Below are positions 1 to 10,295 of a stretch of 64,000 nucleotides of DNA, one piece after another (positions within the stretch are counted from its first letter, which is position 1; every line of letters starts with the position of its first letter). Location: contig JAVLUZ010000722.1 in the NCBI GenBank assembly GCA_036768485.1, forward strand, positions 124,001-188,000, given 5' to 3'. A program made the position numbers and the translations under genes. The DNA comes from Mermis nigrescens (taxonomy: Eukaryota; Nematoda; Enoplea; Mermithida; Mermithidae). The notes beneath the pieces are model-generated. The model ran no database searches, was not told the origin of the DNA, and saw nothing but the letters and a program-made list of their open reading frames with translations.

Positions 1-655
1 ACTTTTCTTCGCTTCTCATTTTTAAATCTTTTATGCTCAGAAATTTCCAGACATTCGGTATCTTTTAAATTTTGGGTGTTCAGACAGACCTCCGCGCGGC
101 AATTTTGGTGAAAAATGAGTTACTGCTAGAAACATTTCGATTTTACTGTGAAAAAATGCAGCTCTGTTCACCAAAAGTTAAGTCAGCCTGGTCAGTTTAA
201 AGCAAAAGTATTAATATTTCCATTGTCTCACAATTGTTGTCAATTGTTTGCCAGATGATAGTGAATTATCCACATAATAACATTGCCTAAAGTTGACAAC
301 TTTCTGAAGAAATACATTTCAGACCTTAGTAATAACATTTTCATACGCTTGGGTAGATAAATAATATCAATATATTATCTAGTAAAAACGCATGTCATAA
401 TGAGCTGTGTTTACTGTGTAACCGTTTCCGAATTTCACCCCTTTTGGTCATCCCTTTTTTGCCCAATTATACGATTAATGAGAACTTTACTCTAATTCGA
501 AAAATTGGGTTTTTGATTTTAGGATATCCAGTTTGATGTGTTTGTGCCACTGTAGTACAAAATCTTGAAAATTACATTGCCATGTATTGTGTGACATATG
601 GGATTGAATAGACCGTTTTTTAGAAATAATTCAAAATATCAACTGCCATACATAG
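1..655. other. AT-rich stretch, no gene seen
   Basis: No exon, repeat family member or RNA gene could be supported here. The missing 5' exon(s) of SDHD would be expected in this direction, but no acceptor/donor pair with a plausible mitochondrial presequence was found. Confidence 0.5.
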
Positions 656-689
656 GTGATTAATAGTGCTTTGCCCCAGAAAGGTTTTC

Positions 690-1160
<471 letters not shown>

Positions 1161-1562
1161 AAAATTACCAAATATAGTGCCGAAAATTTAATTCTGGTGG
1201 TCTACCGATTTTGGGGGCCTTTCAGATTCTCGGAGGGGGTACAGCAGACTAGGCACGCACGTAGGAGTTGGGAGACCAACAGCAGAAAGAAAAGATGGGA
1301 ATTTGTCGGGGGAAATGCGGCGAAATTGAGGCCAAAAATGGATGAAAATTTGAAAATTCTCTTCAAAAATGCTTCGAGAGAGAAATTTCACTTAAGAACT
1401 TTGAACTGAACATGAAGTGGAATAACGTAGTTTTGACGGAGTTTTAGCGATTTAACCAATTTTTAAGATCATTCTGGTCCAAAAAGTTGGATTTTTGACC
1501 CCCTTTAGAGCGGCTGACCCCTCCTAGATTGTCCTTGCTGTGCAATATGTGGTACCCGCTAC

Positions 1563-1826
1563 CACACTTGGGCGTTAGGGCTTTGGGGGTATGCACCCCC
1601 CCCCCGATAAACTAAAATACTCCCCCAGAAACCAAAATACCCCCCAGAATTCAATTTTTGAAATTTTTTTGTTTTTTTCGCAATTTTTTGATACCAATGG
1701 ATAATGTTCGATGAGCAACGTTGAAAAATGATTTTTTGCGCCATGCCACTATTTTTGAGGCCATTTTTTTTGATCTTTGAAAAATCTTGCACCCCCCCAG
1801 CAGAATTTTGGTGCCGCCCACCTATG
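1563..1826 (-). mobile_element. Family A hAT-type MITE, copy 1
   Basis: It has family A ends (CACACTTGGGCG at one side, GCCCACCTATG at the other) and the family core with the CAATGGATA and TCTTGCACCCCC words in reverse orientation. The flanks CCCGCTAC (1,555-1,562) and CCCGCCAA (1,827-1,834) could be a decayed 8-bp target duplication. It lies just upstream of the SDHD exon acceptor. Confidence 0.75.
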
Positions 1827-1970
1827 CCCGCCAAGCCCATGCGTGGTATCAACCGCTTTTGAGCCCAAAAAGGCACTTCAGGACAACTTTTTGGTTTCAC
1901 CCCCTCTTTCAGAATTCTCATGGCTGGGCACGTCTGCGAACCACCCTTTTAACTTTTTGTTTTCTTTTAG

Positions 1971-2145
1971 CTTGTCCAATAACTTCCGCTGGCCACGGTT
2001 CGAAACCTCATGATTATGGGAATCATTTTAAAATAGAACGCATATTTGCATCCGGTATGGTTCCGCTTTTTCCCGTCGCTCTTTTCGTGCACAATCCAGT
2101 GATCGACTATGCTTTGGCCTTTGCTATATCTGTGCACACTTATTG
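1971..2145 (+). CDS. SDHD: SDHD internal exon (complex II small membrane anchor)
   Basis: Internal exon of succinate dehydrogenase cytochrome b small subunit, which anchors complex II in the mitochondrial inner membrane and helps form the heme b and ubiquinone sites. It opens after a clear acceptor (TTTTCTTTTAG) and closes at TATTG|GTAAAT. The exon is 2 nt + 57 codons + 2 nt, so it needs an upstream exon ending with one codon base. The protein reads IERIFASGMVPLFPVALF, then DYALAFAISVHTYW, in the same order as the human sequence around VVSVLLLGLLPAAYL and LTLHGHWG. The His in AISVHTYW aligns with the family's heme b ligand. The hydrophobic runs fit the first two membrane helices. The intron interrupts the Trp codon after TG; the human gene, as I recall it, splits the same Trp codon. 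A family E MITE begins 16 nt after the donor. No frame damage is visible. Confidence 0.93.
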
Positions 2146-2161
2146 GTAAATTAGTTCGGAC

Positions 2162-2611
2162 CACACATTCCCACAGGGGGTGAGGGGGTATTACCCCCAC
2201 CTCAGGGTCCGAGACTTGAATAACTGTCGGACGATTTCGCGCTATCAAACATTTTCTGCGTGATTTTTGGGTACAAAAGCAGCGAAGACATTAAAATTTT
2301 TTCGGCGCTTCGCGCCAACTAATACATTTATCTTTTATTTATCCATAAAAACCCCTAGAATGGACTTGAAATGATCTGAAAAGTTAGAATTTTCGATGAA
2401 TTCTTATATTTTCTATTCACGGGAGTGACGAAATTAGTCAGAACGGGGCAAAAAGTAGTTTAAACATGCAGTTTTTCGCATAAAAACATGCTATATAGGA
2501 AGTTTTAGCCATTTTTCATATTTGACCTGCAAAAAAGGCTAGACTCTAAATTTAGTGGTCCTAAATTTTGGGATTTCACCCCCCTGAACTTTAGACCCTG
2601 GGGAAACTATG
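2162..2611 (+). mobile_element. Family E hAT-type MITE, complete copy
   Basis: Flanked by a perfect 8-bp duplication GTTCGGAC (2,154-2,161 and 2,612-2,619). It starts CACACATTCCC and ends GGGGAAACTATG. It contains an exact GGCGCTTCGCGCC hairpin at 2,304-2,316. It lies in the SDHD intron. Confidence 0.88.
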
Positions 2612-2619
2612 GTTCGGAC

Positions 2620-3240
2620 AATAATCATAAAAAAATCACTGTGGGTTGAATAATAATCCGAGGTCGAAAAAAAGCGAAGAAAAAACCGAGACGATGTAAT
2701 TACAACTTTTAAAATTGTTGTTTTTTATAACAAATTTATTTGAGTTCAGAATTAAAAGTTTCGTATAGCTCTCGCCGCTGAGTATCTATATGGAAAATTA
2801 ATTAATACAAGTAAAATTAACGAAAATCCGCCATCTTAGCGGATCAGCTCAGGTAATGATGCAATAACTCGTTTTTTCCTGATCGTACCTACAATTTTAT
2901 GTTTATTTATTGTTTGTTTTATTTATTATTATTATTATGATTATGATTATTAGTATTATTACTATTTATTTTATTATTCCTATTATTTATTATTATTATT
3001 ATTATTTTATTTTTATTTTTATTATTTATTTTATTATTCCTATTATTTATTATTATTATTATTATATTATTATTATTTTTATTTTTATTTATTTATTTTA
3101 TTATTCCTATTATTTTATTTTTTCCTACAATCTGTCCGTTTCGAAAGACAATCAGTGCTATACACATACTCGTACTTATCGCGCATTCATAATGTGGGCT
3201 TGGCCATGAGGGTGGCATAATCCAAAAGCCTTAGAGTTAC
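2620..3240. repeat. AT-rich intron with (ATT)n-like run
   Basis: Bases 2,918-3,125 are an impure TTA/TTTA run; the rest is AT-rich SDHD intron with no recognised element. Confidence 0.7.
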
Positions 3241-3374
3241 TTGCTCAATTTTTCCGTTTTTTCGCAATTTTTTGGCGCAAATGATAGAGCTCGTTGAGGA
3301 ACGTCTAAAAACTATGTTTTTTTGTCCCTAACATCGATTTTTGGCATTTTTTTAATTTTTGCTTGCATATATAC

Positions 3375-3617
3375 CATACCTGGGCGGAGTGGGGGGTCTG
3401 CGAGGTATGCACTCCCCTAGAAACCAAAATACCCCCAGAATTCGATTTTTGACAATTTGTTGTTTTTTTCGCAATTTTTGGATGCCAATGGATAGTGCTC
3501 GATGAGAATCTTTGAAAAATGGTGTTTTTTGCTATACCTACCACCATTTTTAAGGCTATCTTTGACCTTTGAAAAAATCTTGCACCCCCCCCAGAACTTT
3601 GGTGCCGCTCACCCGTG
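3375..3617 (-). mobile_element. Family A hAT-type MITE, copy 2
   Basis: Ends CATACCTGGGCGG and GCTCACCCGTG. Flanks ATATATAC (3,367-3,374) and ATATGTAC (3,618-3,625) agree at 7 of 8 bases. A second truncated family A piece with the reversed core lies just before it at about 3,260-3,340. Confidence 0.85.
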
Positions 3618-3906
3618 ATATGTACACTCGCTCACTTCGACGCACGATTAATATGTTATTGCTTTTACGCAATCTCTCGGTTGAATTTAATAGTCTGGGT
3701 ATAGTATTTTTGTCCTTAATGCTCGTTCAGTTGACTGGCTGCATACATATAGCAATTCAAAATTTTTTCCTCTAGTCGATCTTTTTTTGTAAGGAAAATG
3801 GCTCGTTTTTGGCTTCAAAAAACTGAAAATGGTATTGAAAAAATGATTTTTTCACTCAAAATCTTACAGGGAAATCTGGGTTTTAGCAATGGAGTTTGGT
3901 TAGAAA

Positions 3907-4354
3907 CAGTGTTTTTTTTTGTACAAGGTCCGTTTGTACATATACAAAGATGGTCCCTAAAAGTCTTTATACATTTCGTACACACAAATTTTTGGGTACT
4001 ATAATATGGTACAGTAGCGATTTTAGTGTGGCAAAAACAGAGTTGTTTGACCTTTGGTTACGTATTTTAGCAATTTCTAGGTTTCTGAGGGCAAAAATCA
4101 GTAATAATCGTCTCAAAACGGCGCGAAGCGCCAAAAAATTCGGCATTTTTCCTTTCAAAATGCAATTTCTGAAATTATAAAGATATATAGAACACACAAT
4201 TGCTCATTTCGGCGCGGAGCACCGAGAATTTTTGCGAATTTCGAACCTTTTTTGCAGTTTTTGTCTTCCAAAAAATCTTTGTACATGTACAAAGAAGATC
4301 CCCAAAAGTCTTTGTACATCGCGAAAAATCTTTGCCGAATACAAAAAAACTGTG
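3907..4354 (-). mobile_element. Family B hAT-type MITE, copy 1
   Basis: Flanked by a perfect 8-bp duplication GTTAGAAA (3,899-3,906 and 4,355-4,362). It begins CAGTGTTTTTTTTTG and ends in a mutated form of the same terminus. It holds the TTTGTACATGTACAAA palindrome near 4,280 and two copies of the family hairpin (4,120-4,132 exact, 4,211-4,223 with two changes). It lies in the SDHD intron. Confidence 0.88.
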
Positions 4355-4625
4355 GTTAGAAAAGGAATTTTTCACCTTTTTATCAAGTAGAGAGCTCGTA
4401 TTCATATGCATTTATGGGCGTGGAGGGTTTTTAAACATCATCTTAACCCAAAAGAAACTCGCAGATCCCTCGAAATTCGGTTTGTGAAAATTTATTTCTT
4501 TTTTTCGTGATTTTATGACGCCATGCCGATGGAAATAACACGATTGTAAACGTCGAAAAATCATTTTAGCCCTAATCATCAACTTTTTGGTCCAGTTTAG
4601 ATCTTTGGATATTTTTCGACCCTTC

Positions 4626-4990
4626 TCCATACATGATCTGGGTGGTTCAACCCTTAGAAAAATGTCAACGCCCCAGAAATTTTTCACCCCGCTTCTCGCC
4701 AGAATTCGCGATTTTCTACAAGTTTCCAAAACTCTTTGAAAAGTTGTTGTTTTGAGTGTTTTTAGCTACCTATTTGCTGCCATATTCTCAATTTTCGACC
4801 ACTTTGTTCAATTTGTACACACAGCCTCAAGTTTTTTTTAATTTTTGTGTTTTTATGCCGATAAAGATTCATCAGAAACCCCGAAAAATGGTGTTTTTGA
4901 CGCCCACCCGCTATTTTTGAGCCCAAAAAGGTCTTTTAAAATTTGTGCACGGGCACTGCCAACCCTCCAGAATTTCGACCCTGACAGGCC
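4626..4990 (+). repeat. Partial family C repeat
   Basis: It opens with CATACATGATCTGGG, the family C terminus, and keeps the words for the C-rich core. The right end is not clear and merges with the acceptor region of the last SDHD exon. Confidence 0.5.
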
Positions 4991-5002
4991 ATCATTTTTT
5001 AG

Positions 5003-5180
5003 GGGTTTTGATGCCATTGCGTCCGATTATGCCAAACCGTTGGGTTTTAAAGAAAGTCATTTGAAGTATATTCATGCCGGCGTATTTATAATATGCGCGT
5101 CGCTTTTCGTCGGCTTGTTGCATTTTAATTATAGCGACGTGGGCATCACGAAGGCTTTTGAAATGATTTGGAGTTTGTGA
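5003..5180 (+). CDS. SDHD: SDHD last coding exon
   Basis: Terminal coding exon of the same complex II anchor. The acceptor is CATTTTTTAG at 4,993-5,002; the first base G completes the Trp codon opened at 2,144-2,145, giving HTYW-GFDAIASDYAKP. The pair Asp-Tyr in ASDYAKP aligns with the Asp-Tyr pair that lines the ubiquinone pocket in this family. A membrane helix follows (YIHAGVFIICASLFVGLLHF), then NYSDVGITKAFEMIW and TGA. Human SDHD ends with the closely similar NYHDVGICKAVAMLWKL, so the C-terminus is complete. Together the two exons give about 116 residues, roughly the mature protein without its presequence. The intron between them is 2.86 kb and holds at least three MITEs. Frame, splice sites and stop are intact, so I read this as a working gene. 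Confidence 0.94.
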
Positions 5181-5269
5181 TCACATGACGCGTTTGTCTT
5201 TTCTGCTAACTTTCCGACTCGGCTCATTATACGATTTTCGGTCAAAAGTTATTGGAAATTCTGTATGAT

Positions 5270-5450
5270 TTGCGTTGTTAGCATACGTGAGCGGCTCCAA
5301 AGTTCTGGGGGTGCAAGATTTTTCCAAAGGTCAAAAAATGGCGGTAAAAAACAAAATTTTTTAACGTTTCTCATCAAGCACTATTCATTGGCATCAAAAA
5401 AAATTGCAACAAAAAGACAAAAAATTCAAAAATTTAATCCTGGGGGGAAT
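5270..5450 (+). repeat. Truncated family A MITE
   Basis: It opens CATACGTGAGCGGC and keeps the AAGTTCTGGGGGTGCAAG word and the ATTGGCATCA core, but lacks the right end. It sits in the SDHD 3' flank. Smaller diverged pieces of the same family lie at about 5,580-5,660 and 5,795-5,910. Confidence 0.65.
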
Positions 5451-5496
5451 TTTGTCATTTATTTGATCTGTTCATCTATTGAGCTCTTAAAATGCG

Positions 5497-5502
5497 AATA
5501 AA
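5497..5502 (+). promoter_or_regulatory. Possible polyadenylation signal for SDHD
   Basis: AATAAA 317 nt after the stop. It is the first canonical hexamer seen downstream, but a MITE lies between, so a non-canonical nearer signal is possible. Confidence 0.3.
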
Positions 5503-6069
5503 GATAAGGAATTCAAAAGGCAGGCAAGGGAAACCCAAATTTTTTAATAATAAAAAAGTGCCGAAAATTAATAGTTGGAGTAGGAGTGGAAAACACCATT
5601 TTCCGTCAACAGGCGAAAAACGGAAAAAAATTTAGAAAAATAAATCCTGGGGGTTTCTCGATTTCTGGATGTTCCGAAGCTCCACGACCTTGTTTGACAA
5701 CAACGCTTCACTATAGTCTGTTTCGTAACTTGAAGAGTTTTTTATATGGATTCAGTCCACGTGAATCAGGCTTTAAAAGGGACTTTATAAGCAAGCATAC
5801 ATGGGCAGCAGCCAAACTTTGGGGGGGGGTCAAAACTGGCAAAAGTTCCAAAAAAACATGCCACAAATTTGATTCTAGAGATTTTTTGGGGGTTTTCAGA
5901 TTCTGAGTGGTGTAAACTATCCCCTAAACCCCCGCGCCCATCTGTGCTTATAAATATTATGCACTTTAGCTGCTGAGCAATGTCAAAAGTCGTCCTACGA
6001 CTATACAGGCACAGCATGGGAATTTAGGGGGGGTGAAATTTTAAAGTGCTTTTTAGGGCCCAAAACTGG

Positions 6070-6510
6070 TAGGCACTACACATGCACACTGGGGGTATGG
6101 GAATATCCGCCTTACCCCCAACTTTTGGAAGGCATACCCCCCTCAGGCCGTTTTGGGACCAAACCTGTTGCCCGAACCATGAAAAAGCAGCTAATGACGT
6201 CCAACCGTACAGTTTCAGGTAAATATACTAATTTTTCGAACAGTAGCCTGTTCAATTAATTCTTTTAGACAATTTTCTTCCATTATTTTGTATATTTTTG
6301 ATGTTGCAGGTCATTTATGTAATCACCCTTATCGTTACTGTTGGCATACAAATTTAACCATAAATATTCATGAGGATTTAACTAAAACGAGTTAGATATC
6401 AAAATCTGTCAAAATTTAACATTAAATAAATGAAAAAGTAAAAAATACTTATTTACCCCCCCCCCCGGGAAACCCAGTTTACCCTCCTCGAACTTTTGAC
6501 CGTGGGCTGG
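6070..6510 (+). repeat. Family I repeat, copy 1
   Basis: It matches 41,688-42,400 in order: CATGCACACTGGGGG start, a CCCCCCTCAGGCCGTTTTGG segment, a TTCTTCCATTATT segment, TTTGATGTT...GGTCATT, then a poly-C block. Ends are approximate and no target duplication was confirmed. Bases 5,911-6,069 and 6,511-7,230 hold only AT-rich DNA plus a hairpin relative at 6,620-6,632. Confidence 0.6.
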
Positions 6511-7236
6511 CGTTTCTGACGATTCTCTATCTTTCTAGAGCATGAAGACGAAAAATTCCGAAAATAATTAAACAAATGTCAAACAAATTGAACAAAATAT
6601 AGCCAGAACATAAGTATATGGCGCGAAGCGACGAAAATTTGATAGTCTTGAGCAAAAGGATAGCTAAAAACGCTTAGAAAAGCACCTTTTCTACGATTTT
6701 TAGGAAATTTTTGGGAACTCCTAAAGAATTGCGATTTTTTGGGGGGGGGTGAAAATTTTTCTGGGTTGACCCCCTCCACGATCATGCATGCCTACGACTT
6801 GGCCTTATGTAGAATATTATTCCTGCCGTCTTTTCTAGCCATTTTTAGCTTTTTCAATAAACTCCTGAATAATTGAAACAGACTATAAATTTAATTGTTG
6901 TCGAATATCTATTATTTTTAGTAAGAAGTCTCAAATTTTCATCTTGATCTTCCAACGAATTATATATTTTTCGTTATTTGCATATAATAAGCTTTTGTCT
7001 ATTGAAATTAAGACCAAAAAATCGTATAGTGAACGAAAAAATGGCGGGCTTTTCGTTCATATATTACGCCATGCGATTTGCTATATAAAGTGGCGCTGTC
7101 TGCTCGTTCATTATTATACTTAGAAATTCGCTTAGTATCTGCTTATAGAGAAAAATGTGTATATTTGTGCTCTAATAGCATTAAACTACATGGCTTGAAT
7201 TTTATTTTACAATATATCATATGTAGTTTTGAAAAA

Positions 7237-7798
7237 TGAGCTTGTTAAGCGAGAGTTGTAAACCGAGAGAAAAACTTAAAGTTTAAGGTTTGTTTACAAA
7301 CCTGTCATGTGTATAAGCCGGTTTTTCAAGAACAAGGATGCTGTACCTGCTAAGCTACTCTCAAATTTAGTATATAAGTACACGTGTTCTAGCTGTATGG
7401 CTAGTTACATTGGCGAAACTCGCCGATATTTTGGGAGTAGAATTGCTGAACATACTGGCATCTCATTTGCTACAGGAAAGCCAATTCAGGGTGATAGCTT
7501 ATCTGCTATTCACAAACATGTCTCAAATAGCAATCATTCAATTACATCAGATTGCTTCAAGGTTATTAGTCAAGCATCCAACTCTTTTGATCTTTTAATC
7601 AAGGAGTCGTTATACATAGCACGTGATCGTCCTATTCTCAACAATAATGTTTCATCATATCCTCTAAATTTGTTTTAATTTACTGAAATCCCACCTTTTT
7701 CATTTTCTTCTAGTTTAAAATATTTTATAATTCTCTTCATAATTTAATGGTATGTTTAAACTTTAAGTTTTTCTCTTGGTTTACAACTCTCGCTTAAC
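7237..7798 (+). mobile_element. 5'-truncated Penelope-like element flanked by inverted repeats
   Basis: Contains only the C-terminal GIY-YIG endonuclease part of a Penelope-like retroelement (next entry). It is bounded by a 41-bp inverted repeat, starting GTTAAGCGAGAGTTGTAAAC at the left and its complement at 7,757-7,798, with one mismatch. Penelope-like elements are known for 5' truncation and inverted end fragments. The same 3' tail recurs at 12,781-12,910 and 30,117-30,254. Confidence 0.8.
7307..7678 (+). pseudogene. GIY-YIG endonuclease domain of a Penelope-like element (fragment)
   Basis: An open frame of 123 codons. In family members this domain follows the reverse transcriptase and nicks target DNA. 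The order of motifs is typical: VYKYTCSSCMASYIGETRR holds the Cys pair and the Tyr / Tyr-Ile-Gly signature, followed by R and EH in SRIAEHTG, a SAIHKHV segment, and LLIKESLYIARDRPILNNN near the end, with the catalytic Glu in IKES. The frame is intact to a TAA, but the reverse transcriptase that should precede it is absent, so it cannot move by itself. The first Met of the frame is arbitrary. Expression as a stand-alone host protein is not supported by anything visible. Confidence 0.85.
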
Positions 7799-7799
7799 A

Positions 7800-8151
7800 A
7801 TATCATATGTACGTGCACAAGGTCGGGGTCGGTGGGGGATTGGTGATATCTCAGAAGTCGAAAAAAGTTATGCTCACGTTTTTTTTGCCGTTAAAACGAC
7901 CAAAATGGTCAAAATAGCCCTTAAAACGTCTTTTCGTGGTAATTCCGCGTTTTTAGAATATTTGTAGTCCATTTTGACTGGTTTATATCACTTTTGGCAT
8001 TAAATAATACAGAAATTTATCAGTTTTTGGCGCTTTTTCAGTACAAAAGTACTGGTCCTCGAAAATGATGCAAAATGATGTTCCGTCAGCTTAAAATCGT
8101 CGGACAGTATGTGGCTGGATGAACCTCCAGCGGGAGTTAATACCTACTCAC
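7800..8151 (+). repeat. Family E related repeat, truncated
   Basis: It carries the words for family E's second half (AAAATCGTCGGACAGTATG, GCGTTTTTAGAATATTTG) that recur at 57,060-57,470. The right end is fused to a family A copy. Confidence 0.55.
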
Positions 8152-8352
8152 CATACCTGGGTGTGGGGTATGCACCTCCCTAGAATTCAATTTTTGAATT
8201 TGTTTTTTTCGCAATTTTTTGATGCCGATGGATAGTGCTCGATGGGAAACGTTGGAAAATGGTGGTTTTTCGCCATACCACCATTTTTAGGGTAATTTTT
8301 TGACCTTCGAACAAATCTTGCACCCCTCCCCTAGAACTTACGCCCACCTATG
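8152..8352 (-). mobile_element. Family A hAT-type MITE, copy 3 (short)
   Basis: Ends CATACCTGGGTG and GCCCACCTATG; flanks CTACTCAC (8,144-8,151) and CTTCTCAC (8,353-8,360) agree at 7 of 8. Confidence 0.85.
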
Positions 8353-8530
8353 CTTCTCACCCCCTTTGTGCATTTATGCAATATATATAGATTACAACAC
8401 GTCAGAAGATTACGTTACGTTACACCAATTGAAAATTTGCGAAGGTTGGCTGTCAAAGCCACGTTTTATGTAAACTACAATACAGCAGGCTTTATTTTCA
8501 TCAGGAATTAGAAATAGAATACATGCCATG

Positions 8531-8696
8531 CAAGGGCGGATTTAGGGGGCGGCCGCCCCCCCCCCCATCGGTCCAAAATATAGTGCGCAAAATTAGGGAT
8601 TTTTGAGCGATTTTTAACGATTTTCGGATTAAAACGGCTAATTGTTCCGCCTAAGTCAGGGTTCCGCCCCTTAGGAAAATCCTGGATCCGCCACTG
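8531..8696 (+). mobile_element. Family F hAT-type MITE
   Basis: Perfect 8-bp duplication ATGCCATG (8,523-8,530 and 8,697-8,704). Ends CAAGGGCGGATTTAGG and CCTGGATCCGCCACTG. The CAGTGGCGGATCC terminus is common among animal hAT elements. Confidence 0.9.
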
Positions 8697-8764
8697 ATGC
8701 CATGAATGGTTTACCTACTGGAAGGCAGTTTGAGGTTCAGGATAATCCGCTTATAGCCTATTTA

Positions 8765-8980
8765 TAGTCTGTTTCATTCAACTTTGAGGTCTCCTTTTGA
8801 ATTTAATCCGCATGAATCAGGCTAACTTTTGATGCAGTAATGCGCTTTGGCAATAGCAAGCGTCTCACCATAACTCGATATAGGTACTATAGAATATCAC
8901 AACAATACTGTAACTTTAAACCGCTTCTGTAGGCTCTTCAAATTTTTGTCAAAAACCTTGAAGTTGACTGAAACGGACTA
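8765..8980 (+). mobile_element. MITE with TAGTCTGTTTCA ends, type 1
   Basis: Terminal inverted repeats TAGTCTGTTTCATTCAACTT and its counterpart ending TGAAACGGACTA. Flanked by TTA on both sides (8,762-8,764 and 8,981-8,983); other copies suggest plain TA. A second copy is at 37,235-37,456. Superfamily uncertain (PIF/Harbinger or mariner). Confidence 0.8.
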
Positions 8981-8983
8981 TTA

Positions 8984-9337
8984 TTTTTCAATAAAATTCA
9001 AAATGAGTGAAAAACATTAAAATAATGCAGCAGCAACAGTCTCCGCTCATTTTATATTAATTTCACACGGAATTCCTTAAGCGACTTAGCCAACTAAACA
9101 ACCGGCACAGGAGTCGGTTTTTTCCAAAAATAGCTGACGCATCAGTTTTCACCGAAGGTTAGCCAAGTTAAATAGTTATATACCTTTAACTCGGGTTTAT
9201 CAAAACCAATTGGGTGCTGAATTTTTCAAGTTTTATAGTGCATTGTAACGACTGCTAATGGGTTATAAAACGATTGCAGCGCCGCCTTTTTCGCTTGTGT
9301 GCGTTAGTCATACGCCTACACTACTCGCATAATACAT
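8984..9337. other. Unassigned AT-rich DNA
   Basis: No gene or repeat recognised. Confidence 0.5.
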
Positions 9338-9455
9338 AGGCGTGGCAGATATTCACCGATTGTTTCTCAAGAGCCCCACCAGTCCAAACAGTCCCACCGT
9401 CCCAACAGCCCCACCAAAATTCCCAACAGCCCCACCGTCCCAACAGCCCCACCAG

Positions 9456-9692
9456 CATACGTGGGCAGCAAGAAAATTCTGGGGTTGCAAGATTTTTCGA
9501 AGGTTAAAAAATGGCCTTAAAAATGGTGGTATGGCGATTGGCATCAAAAAATTACTAAAAACCGAAAAAATTTCAAAAATTGTATTCTGGGGGGTATTTT
9601 AATTTTTTTTGGGGTATTTTGTTTTTTTTTGGGGGTATTGTGGTTTCTCGGGGAAGGGGGTGCACACTCGCCCCAACCCCCATGCCTGGTGG
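9456..9692 (+). mobile_element. Family A MITE, copy 4
   Basis: Starts CATACGTGGGCAGC and ends near CATGCCTGGTGG with the family core between. No matching 8-bp flanks remain. Confidence 0.75.
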
Positions 9693-9839
9693 GGTAAAGT
9701 GACCGATAAATGTGCTGAAAATAGAATTCTGGGGGTCTACCATGATATAGGGGATTTCCAGAATTTCGGGTTGGGGGTTAAACTCAAAACATCCCCTCCC
9801 CCCACGCTTATGTATGGTTGGGACAGTGCGACTGTTGGA

Positions 9840-10295
9840 ATGATAGGACTGCTGGAACGGTTGAACTGCTGGGATTGGTGGGCTCTTGGGGCTGGTGGGA
9901 ACGGTGGGGCTGTTGAGATGGTGGGGCTGCTGGGATTCGTGGGGCTGTTGGGATTATTGGTGGGCTGTAGGGACGGTGGGACTGGTGGGGCTGTTGGGAC
10001 GGGTGGGGCTGTTATGATTTTTTGTGGGGCTGTTGGGACGGTGGGGCTTTTGGGATTAGTGGGGCTCTTGGGATTAGGTGGGTTTGTTGGGATTATTGGT
10101 AGGGCTGTTGGGATTATTGGTTGGGCTGTTGGGACGATGGGGCTGTTGGGACGGATGGGGCTGTTGGGACGGGTGGGGCTGTTGGGACGGGTGGGGCTGT
10201 TGGGACGGGTGGGGCTGTTGGGACGGGTGGGGGTGTTGGGACGGGTGGGGCTGTTGCGACGGTGGGGCTGTTTGGACTAGTGGGGCTGTTGAGAC
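9840..10295 (+). repeat. G-rich minisatellite, 18-bp unit
   Basis: Tandem units of the form GTTGGGACGGGTGGGGCT, most regular at 10,140-10,260 and looser before that. The G-runs could form G-quadruplexes. The complementary version appears at 9,365-9,450. Open Gly/Val/Trp-rich frames through it are artefacts of the repeat. Confidence 0.95.

Noticed and set aside
7082..7088. TATATAA as a promoter for the GIY-YIG frame
   Set aside because: A TATA-like word is expected by chance in this AT-rich DNA, and the frame is a truncated retroelement.
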